From Podospora comata (taxonomy: Eukaryota; Ascomycota; Sordariomycetes; Sordariales; Podosporaceae), in contig CP071496.1 of the NCBI GenBank assembly GCA_017354895.1, positions 1-64,000 of the forward strand: a stretch of 64,000 nt of DNA. The letters are read 5' to 3'. The position numbers were made by a program, and so were the translations under genes. This document shows positions 56,479-64,000 of the stretch, piece after piece. The notes below the pieces were generated by a model that saw only the letters and a list, made by a program, of their open reading frames with translations, did not search any database and was not told where the DNA came from. Numbering within the stretch: the stretch's first letter is position 1; every line of letters begins with the position of its first letter.

Positions 56479-59254
56479 ATGGACATCTGCTGTAGTCGAC
56501 ACTTGAGTTCCTTCTATTCCGCAAGAGACGACAAGTTCAAACACAACTCAAAGAGGCTATCCGTCGTCAACGTCCTACAACACACACATCCCCACTAGGA
56601 AATTCTACCAAAAGAAGACGATTCTCTTGATCCAGAGAATTGGCACATTTATCTCTTGAGGCAGAGATATCCTGCAAACAGCTGGATCTTCGATCTCTTA
56701 CTCGCCGATCCTGACACCCAGATCTGGAAGCTTTCCCTGGTGCTACTGAGCTTTTCCGACTGCGAACCCGAGGAACATTGGGTGTTTGGTCTGCCGGGAA
56801 TCGTTTAGCCCAACCCCCAAGGACTACCTGGATCCAAGACCTTGGGGTTTCGTTCGCCTTCCGGACTGGGGATCTGATGACGAGCCGTTGGAACTCATGT
56901 ATCTCGACCAAAGCGCTGTTCATGACCGGGTGTTTCTAGAGAGAAGTGACTTTGATGACCCTGCGTGGGTCCAGTTCGTTCCGGAGGGCGCGAAACCAGA
57001 AGCCGTCACATTTGCGTCGCCATCCAGTAGCGCTCTTTTGAGTCACACAACCAGTTCTTCCTCGTCAGCTCCCATTACACCAAGTCTTGGTAACTCTGTT
57101 CAATCTGTATCACGCTCTCCCTCCTCCGCCCCAGAAAGTCCAGATAGCCCTCGTCTTAACACATCAGGCCTTTTTGCTCCGCGTCCAACAAGTCCGACTA
57201 GTCCCCCATTTCCATCGGATCTGTTCTCTTTTCTTCTGAACAATCTCGCCAGCCTTCGTCATTAATCTTCAAGACAGCACTTGAACAAAGCTTTACAACT
57301 CTTCCATCATTCATATCCAATCTTTCTGTCTTTCTTCCATCAACTCCTGCCGACCCTATTTCATCCGCCCCCGTTACACCTCCGCCAGCCAGTCCAGTCA
57401 CTTCTACGCCATCCAGCCTGGGTGCTCCTCTTCGATTCTTTATCAAGCTTTTCGCTTCTTCCCCATCAAGCCCCCCACCCCCCAAACACAGTCTTCTTCA
57501 CCAAGTCACCACAGTCCAGTCGACCCCGCTCCATTGAGTGCCGATACCCCAAAGCCAAACACCAAGGCTCCAATGCCAGACCCCCCGGGGTTCCCCTGAC
57601 CCAGCTGAAGATGTCCCGGTTGACGATTCTCCCCGAAGCAGGTTCTTGCTATCCTTTGTTAGATTGGTAACCTCCTCCATCCGACATAATGGCACTCATC
57701 TCCTGTCGGAACTCAAATTCAGGCTGCCGGTCTGTCATACTCTTCATCTACTCACCATCCAACCCGTTTTTGTAGAGTTGGCGTCACGCCTTCTCGGCAC
57801 GGGAAAAGCACTGCTTTCGGAGGCAGTACGCCTCCTCCTTGAGTATCCAGATTGGGAGGTGGTCATAGATTCCGTCAAGATGGTAGAAGAGATCATGACC
57901 GGGCCTCTTGGCTACGCCCTCTTAAGTACGATTCTCCAGGTTTCATGGGGGTACGCGGCACTTAAGGCTTCGAAAGCGGCACTATCGAGTCTTGACCACA
58001 TGGCGAGTTTGGTTGGGAGTCATCTTTATGTGTTATATCCCAGCGTCAAAGGCTGGGAAGGCACAGAGGCGAGGACGCGTTGGGCAGGTCGTGGTGCAAC
58101 CGGGAACCCGCCCTGAATTAGAGAGATCAGAGCATCGTCTTTTAACAGCTGCGTCTCATGCAGGCACAACTCTGGGCCGTTTCCTTTTCCCCGTGATCCA
58201 GAGTGGGCAAGCTACTTTCGATACATTGCGGACAGGCACAGGTTTCATACCGACCGAAGAGGGGATGCCCGACCAGAACCCCTCGCCTCCTCCCGGCTTC
58301 ACTGCAAGGTCAGCTTTATCACATTCGCCCCACCCTCGAATACCATCTCCAAAGAACACACAATATCTTGCTACGCACTGACTTCTTGTCTGGGAGGAGA
58401 CACTCAGAGTCCTCCGTAAGAGACGGAGCCTCTGAACGAAGACCCGGAGCCGGTCTACCACCCAGGAGCCACCCTCCTCCCCAGTGTACGTTGAGATTCC
58501 GAAGAAAAAGAAATTGAATCCAGAGGTGCATGTAGTGGAAATATTCCTAGACACACCGCATGGCATGCCAGGTGAATGGCCATCCCCGCACACCCCCTCA
58601 CGTAATAGGAGACGCACCCCTCCACCCCCTATCCCAGTCTCGCCTGGCACTGTCAAAGTGAGAATAACCGGTCCAAAGCTGACATCAACATCCGACTACA
58701 TCATCGCACTTCCCGAGACCCCTCCAGGTCGTGGCCGTCCTCCTCCACCTGACCGTCAGCCCACAAAGCTCAATAGAGAGACTGGCGAGGAAGCAGGAAA
58801 GACGCCAACGTCAACAGGTAATGAGCCACAGAAAAGGAATCGTCATGGTACCGGGGCCCTATCGACACCTCCGCAACTCACGCAAACACGCCCGCCCAGC
58901 CCCTGGACTGGGCCAGGTTCAAGCACAGAGTGGAATCAAAGCCACTTGACTGCGGATCAAAGGATCGTGCTGCTGAAGTATGTGTCTGGGGGCAGGCCGA
59001 GAGTATTTCATGAACTTGTTGGCCCTGGTGAGAGTATTGAAAAGACTGACGACGGAACTGGCAAGGGTACTGGCAAAACTGACGATCCCACGCCACTACC
59101 TAACAAGGAGAAAGACCGATTGGACTTGTGCAAACAATGGGACGACTGGGCTCGTACCTACGAGACACATAGGGACTTTCCAACACCACCAGATGATGTA
59201 CCTGTGTACCGTCAGCAGAACATACCACCAGATACCGAGGGCTTGATCATATGA
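56479..59254 (+). pseudogene. Broken lineage-specific gene, many frame changes
   Basis: A run of protein-like segments on the plus strand never stays in one frame. Segments: 56614-56805 (acidic, Trp-rich, stops at 56806), about 56789-57106, 57202 to about 57480, about 57481-57594, about 57590-58030, 58088-58380, about 58320-58480 and 58484-59254. One switch (57106 to 57202) fits a 95-bp intron with CTTAAC as branch site, and one (58030 to 58087) may be a 58-bp intron. Others occur at homopolymer runs (C6-A-C6 near 57475, C6G4 near 57583) or at a single-base overlap (56800-56808), where no intron fits. The protein would be Pro/Ser-rich with a helical middle part (GKALLSEAVRLLLEYPDWEV). I recognise no family. 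It could be a decayed gene, an unrecognised many-intron gene, or poor consensus. Confidence 0.5.
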
Positions 59255-59851
59255 GCCACTGCGTCTTTTTCCCAAGATGCTCCTTTTTTCTTTGTTTTCT
59301 TTACAAAAACTTCTTCTTTCATGCTACCCAGTTGGATAGATAGTTGTGGTCACGGGTCAGTTGTAATGTTTTCAGGCCAAGTGTGTGGATGGACGAGGCA
59401 GGTACCCAACCTCATGTGTTCAAATCAGATTTAGGTACCAGGTAGCTTCTCATTATTACTTTGCCCCTTGAGTGCCCTGTGAGGTGAGACTGATTCGTCC
59501 CTAAAATCGGGAAGGAACTGAGATCCGGAGTTCGGCTTCATCTTCCCGTTGCTTGTCGTTTCGTCTCACCAGACAACGGTGGAAGGGTGGGCTTCTGGCG
59601 GTGGTGAGGCGCAGCCGGATATATTGGGTAGGTGGTCATTTCCACAACTTCAAAGCAATTTCTTCAGTTGGGGGCGATGGTGCCAGGGCACGGCATTATG
59701 AATCTAGACTACGCTCAGATAGTATGGTATACATGACGTTGTTGGCACAGCGATGCTACCGGGACGACTCGGTGCAAAAACAAAAGGAGTATAGTTGGTG
59801 AATTGGAAAAGGACGAGTACGGCGCCACAGACAACATCAATAGTTCGAGTT
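59255..59851. other. Convergent intergenic region
   Basis: No gene is supported. Two TAGGTACC-type words lie at about 59398 and 59432. Confidence 0.4.
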
Positions 59852-61534
59852 CTATCTCCTTGGTCTTCTCACACTCGGGGGCTTGTTGATTCTTACCACC
59901 GTTTGTCCAGGCGCCGAAAGATCAACATATTGTGGCCTGTTATCACGAGCCGTCGCGGGAGGTGTGTCTAGCACGCTGACTGGCGGCGTGGGAGGTGGTG
60001 GCATAGGCCATACCATCTGTGCCGGGTTGAGGATGGCGCTCAAAGCACTGGTGGTGCTGACGCTGCTGACGCTGCTGGCTCGGTTCATATGCGCGCCCGA
60101 TGCCGCGTGGGCTACGTGAAGGCTTCCTCCGGCGTTGGATGGGGGGACGTATTGTGAACTTCCCGGATAGCCTGCTTGAGTAAGGGGGCCTGGTTTGGAA
60201 GGAGGAGCTTGGTAGTACTGAGAGCGGACGGGATACGCCGAGGGAAGAGGAGCTGAGCCAAGCACGCTGGCGGGCATGGCAGGTGAGAGGGGAGAGACGG
60301 GCGATGGAGTGAAGGCGTTGCTGTTTCTCGTCGACTCTCTGGTGGGTGATGATACCCGGTTGGCGCGCAGGTTGGTGTTCACAGGGCGCAGTGTTGGGGC
60401 GTTCGTGTGTTGCTGCATCGGTAGCTGATCCTGCCGTTGAGAGTTACGTCTCGCGGCTCCGGCGGCCGACACGGAGCCACCAGCACCTTCTGCGATTAAG
60501 GTCTTGTCCATACCTTCAGCTCCATGAGCGCTGACGGGATAGGAGCTTCCTGGTCTGCCATTGAACTTCTCTACTACCCTTTGAAAGGCCTGTGGCTTTT
60601 TCTTGCGAAGGAAAAAAATAAGAAGTGCAACTAGGGCAAGGATACCAAGCAACCCAACTTGAAACCGTTAGTCAAGGAGCAGCATGATACCAAACAGGAT
60701 AAACTTACCAACGATACCAGCAATGGCGCCGCCACCCAGCCCACCGTTTGTTGACAAACCATTGTTGTTAGGCGTTCCCGGTGAGTCAATTGTGCCGTTC
60801 GTCGACCCAGGAACGATGTGTCCTCCATTTCCCTCGTTTCCTCCAGATCCTACGCTGCCGCCTGGTCCCGAACCTGAACCTGATCCCGGTCCACCACCCG
60901 CTGAACCGCCGAAGCCAGCAGTCGCGCCATCCTGTCCACCTCCTGAAGAACCTTGCCCCCCCGGAAACTGGTCGTCGGGTGTAGGGTCTAGAGGAGTGGA
61001 CCCCACGAGCGGGACAAGGGTTGGTGATGATGAGTCCTGTTGACCTCCCCCTGCCTGAGCCCCGCCTCTATCCGTTGCTGTTGGTGTGCCCTCATTAACT
61101 TTATCTATTGCCCCCCCATCCGCCGGTCTCCGTGTCGTTGCCGGCTGCTGCTGTTCTGGTGTTGTTACTGGTTTGTTTGCTACCGCCTTTGCTGTTGTTG
61201 GCGTCGGTGCTGGGGACGACTGAACAGGCGCTGGTGCCGGAGCTGGAGCCGGAGCTGGAGCCGGAGCTGGTACCGGGGTTGGTGTTGGAGAGGTTTTTGG
61301 CGTTGGAGCGGGTGTCGGCGAAGGTCTTTCCACTTTTGAGGTCGTTGTTGGTCTACCATTGAACCATCCTCCTCCTCCTCCACCACCACCACCACCTTTT
61401 GTTGTCCGACTAGAACATCGAGGATCCCATGGGTACCATTTGCACCACCAGTCCCAGTTAAACCCTCCTTGCCTTGCACGTAAGTGATCGTGGTGTCCAG
61501 CGTGGCTCCCGTGATTTCCACCGTGGATATGCAT
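59852..61534 (-). CDS. Mucin-like single-pass membrane protein
   Basis: Two exons (61534-60709, 60657-59852; 51-bp intron) give 543 residues. The start is His-rich (HGGNHGSHAGHHDHLRARQ), then a short Trp/Cys segment (WDWWCKWYPWDPRC), a Gly run, Pro-Ala-Pro-Thr repeats (about 70-110), Thr/Ser/Gly-rich sequence, one membrane span interrupted by the intron (about 268-290, AIAGIVVGLLGILALVALL) followed by FLRKKK, and a Ser/Pro-rich cytosolic tail of about 250 residues. This layout is that of fungal cell-wall sensors and mucins with a small juxtamembrane stop-transfer. The first ATG gives no signal peptide, so an upstream exon may be missing. The LRAR-Q junction looks like a Kex2-type end. Confidence 0.75.
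61233..61275. repeat. Coding microsatellite (Pro-Ala repeats)
   Basis: Repeated GGAGCTGGAGCC units on the plus strand encode the alternating Ala-Pro run of the minus-strand membrane protein. A neighbouring CCTCCTCCTCCTCC and CCACCACCACC tract (about 61368-61395) encodes its Gly run. Confidence 0.7.
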
Positions 61535-62522
61535 TGCTATGAGTCGTTGACGCGGTCGTCTTTTCTACCTTTTACCATCATCCCTCTTCCAAACAACCGC
61601 ACTTTGGCCAAACGAGTGATGCCAAATGTGGACGGTGCTGTTCTACACAACTGCAGCAAACGAGTGAAAGGAGTGTGGCGAGCATGATCCAAGTAGGTGG
61701 GAAGCAGCCTTGGGATAAGCAGTGACGGGACGCAGGGCTTTGACTGACAACGCGACGTCGGGTGATATCGGTGCATCAAGCGAGTCCGCCAAGGCCAGAG
61801 AGGCTATTCCGGAAAGGAGGGCGTGTTGGCTTGGCCTGCATGGCTGCTAGGGTCGGGGTGACAACGGGGGTGTGGTACCCTTGTATCGAGAGCGGTACCT
61901 GCAGGACGCTTGGCCTGAAGAGGGAGAGCACTGACAATGGCATTGGACATGTGAGATTGATGAGATTGACGGGACAGGGTCTGCAGATGCACTGGAAGGG
62001 GACAAATGCGCGCAGAGGGCGAGAATGCTGCTGTGAGGCCCGGGAGATGCAGTGAGCATCGCACTCGCGTGAAGATCTGTGGGAGATGGACGATAACCAG
62101 AGTTCGGATGTCGCGTTTCAGTTCTTGATATCACCCTGTGTTGGCGCAATGGTGGGGATGTGGCGGTCACCCTCACGGCCCATGATCCGAACCGCTCCCC
62201 GCTACCGAGCTGAGGTAGAAACTAAGCCGTACCGAGCACTAGGCAGTCGATCAGAAAACAGCAAAAAGTGATGGATGACAAAACAACTGGGGTTGCATTT
62301 TCTTGATGGTGGGGGTTTTGAGACGGTCAATCAACTAAATACAAGGTAGCGCCTATAAAGTGGTAAATACCTAAATGAAACTCTATTTTGTTTTTCATCT
62401 ACACCATGAGAAGCTATGTCTGGGCAAGTAGTATAAAAGCCAGTCTAATGTCACTCCCAACCACATGTTAGAAGTTCCTACGTCTTCAAGTCTAGGTCTC
62501 CAGCCGATCTCGGTTCCGCCTA
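61535..62522. other. Intergenic, about 1 kb
   Basis: No gene is supported. It should hold the promoter, and possibly a missing first exon, of the membrane protein. Confidence 0.4.
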
Positions 62523-63647
62523 TTAGAAACCATGCTTTCTCAGGAACTTGACGGTATCTGCCATCAACTGCTCCGCAGTATCATGATACAAGATGAGATG
62601 CCCCGTTTCTGGATACACCTTCACATCATACCCGGTCGCCTCTGGAAACTTCCTATACAGATCCCAAGGCTGATGTTTGCAGTACTGCCCGCCACAGAAT
62701 GTCGAGTCCTCTGTTGAATTTTGTTAGCACGGTGAATCAATCACGTCGTTCAGAGCAAACTCACGATCTCCGATGCCCAAAAATACAGGGCCTCTGTACT
62801 CTGGCGCGTCAACAAGGTGATAGGTAAATGTGATGGCTGCTCCCAGACTGTCGAAGTCTCTCGTCAACCAGTCGTACTCGACAATATCTTCTTCATAGCT
62901 CCCCGCAAAGCAGGCAGCCCTCCTTCCCTCCCTGTTGGCCTGGGTCTGGTAGTACGGCTCCAAATGTCCCCACTTCTCGGGGTCAATTTGCTGAGCTGGC
63001 CCTTGCAACCCAGCCAGGAAGGCGGGATAGATCCATGTCGCGTCCCAAGAGATGCCATGCAGTACTACAGCGTCAGAATCATCCGGATGCTGTAGGGCAA
63101 GGGAGTTCGCAACAATGGCACCGATGCTGAAGCCTACGAGAGCGACTTTATCCCATTGTCGGTTGCCAACCACGCTTGTCTCCTTGAGCTGTCGAATAAT
63201 GGAGTGGGCTGTCTCGACGTAGACTTGGGTCTGCGATTCGAGCAATCCGTCGGGAAAGGAACTGTTGCCGTTACCTGGAAGGTCAATGGACAGAGTGGGG
63301 TAGCCCTCGACTTGCGTCATGCGGCGCACCCAGGAATAGGACTCGGGTTTGTAGGCCACGTCCCACATGTTTTTGTTGAAGGTCGCGCCGTGAATTAAAA
63401 GTTGGATCGTGTCTGAGGCGGCCACAGAGCTAGCGGGCTCGCAGTACCGGGCAGAAATGTTGTAAGTGTTGGTCACGAGGACTTGGCGTGTAGCAAGGGC
63501 GTAGAGAACCTCGGCCGAATATGCCGAGGTCTCAAAGTCATGGTGAGGGACGGTCGAGGTTACTGGAACGCTGAGACTAAGATCGTGACATGTTGGTTGT
63601 TGCAGGGAGCGGATGGCCGAGGCCAGCATCAGAGGAGTGCGGCGCAT
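62523..63647 (-). CDS. Alpha/beta-hydrolase, possibly secreted
   Basis: Two exons (63647-62765, 62710-62523; 54-bp intron) give 356 residues. The ATG at 63647 is the first in frame; the open frame upstream lacks ATG. The N-terminus (RRTPLMLASAIRS) is a weak signal-like segment. LLIHGATFNKNMWD (about 84-97) is the oxyanion-hole strand, SIDLPGNGNSS follows, and LVGFSIGAIV near 172 has the nucleophile Ser (GxSxG). An Asp-containing FLGIGDQD, formed across the splice, and a final His in PETGHLILYHD complete the triad. The substrate is unknown. The same fold serves esterases, lipases and epoxide hydrolases. Confidence 0.82.
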
Positions 63648-64000
63648 GGCTGGTGTGAAGTGGGCACGAAAGGGGTTCAGGGGTATTGTGGGTAAGGTTG
63701 GTCGTGCTTCAGGGCTAGGGTGGCAGCAGTTGAACAGCAAGTGTCTTCTTCGGCAGTTCCAGCGTGTTTACGGCGCGGGTTTAATACGAGTTGTGCTTTC
63801 CATCATTGATTGTACGGGCTGGCATCAACGAGCATTGGACCGGAGTTCTGTGGTGGTTCTATTGATCATCGCATTCCCCTGAACGGGGATAACGAGACCC
63901 TGCGGCGGTCTTTACAGGACCCGACACCCTGGGTCAGGGTAAGTCCGACAATTTTGATGTCATGTTGCATACCAGGCGTTGCCGATCCTGCAGGTCCCTC
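63648..64000. promoter_or_regulatory. Upstream region of the terminal hydrolase gene
   Basis: About 350 bp to the window edge. It contains one exact GACCGGAG (63838-63845), the word found in the cluster promoters, about 190 bp before the start codon. Confidence 0.35.

Noticed and set aside
60684-61362. Pro-rich plus-strand frames
   Set aside because: Antisense of the Gly/Pro/Ala repeats in the membrane protein gene.

Overview
The window looks like a filamentous ascomycete nuclear chromosome, most likely a Sordariomycete and perhaps Sordariales. The reasons are short GT-AG introns of about 47-100 bp, intron-split genes with full-length fungal homologues (ISU1, MAD2, UBP14/USP5, argininosuccinate lyase, an AVT-type vacuolar transporter), and a left arm that carries the mark of repeat-induced point mutation (RIP). 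No search could be run, so the taxon is an inference.

Layout. (1) 1-10.7 kb: gene-free, very AT-rich DNA almost stripped of CpA/TpG dinucleotides (RIP). Embedded in it are a GC-rich tandem array (about 5.04-5.81 kb), about 200-bp tandem repeats (7.47-8.26 and 9.72-10.08 kb) and two LTR-like copies (8.37-9.00 and 9.09-9.72 kb), the second much more RIP-mutated than the first. (2) 10.8-36.1 kb: a secondary-metabolite gene cluster. It holds two short-chain dehydrogenases, an NRPS-like carboxylic acid reductase (A-T-R), a non-reducing polyketide synthase (SAT-KS-MAT-PT-ACP-ACP-TE), a TetX/UbiH-type FAD monooxygenase, an old-yellow-enzyme ene-reductase, a phenol-hydroxylase-type FAD monooxygenase, an O-methyltransferase and a secreted beta-lactamase-like serine hydrolase. 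(3) 36.3-41.1 kb: a secreted collagen-like Gly-X-Y protein, a secreted choice-of-anchor-B type protein and a doubtful small Cys-rich ORF. (4) 41.8-55.9 kb: conserved housekeeping genes. (5) 56.4-64 kb: a lineage-specific gene broken by many frame changes, a mucin-like single-pass membrane protein and an alpha/beta-hydrolase.

How the cluster may work (inference). The PKS has no C-methyltransferase and ends in a thioesterase, so it should release a free aromatic carboxylic acid. The stand-alone A-T-R enzyme can activate such an acid and reduce it to an aldehyde. Two flavin hydroxylases, an OYE, two SDRs and a methyltransferase then suggest a hydroxylated, O-methylated, partly reduced small aromatic. 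Both divergent promoters in the cluster share the site GACCGGA(A/G), five exact copies in about 1.4 kb, pointing to one pathway regulator whose gene is not in the window. The PKS reading frame is broken once, at the end of its acyltransferase domain (about 22,041-22,056), so the pathway may be dead in this strain, or the assembly may carry an error there.
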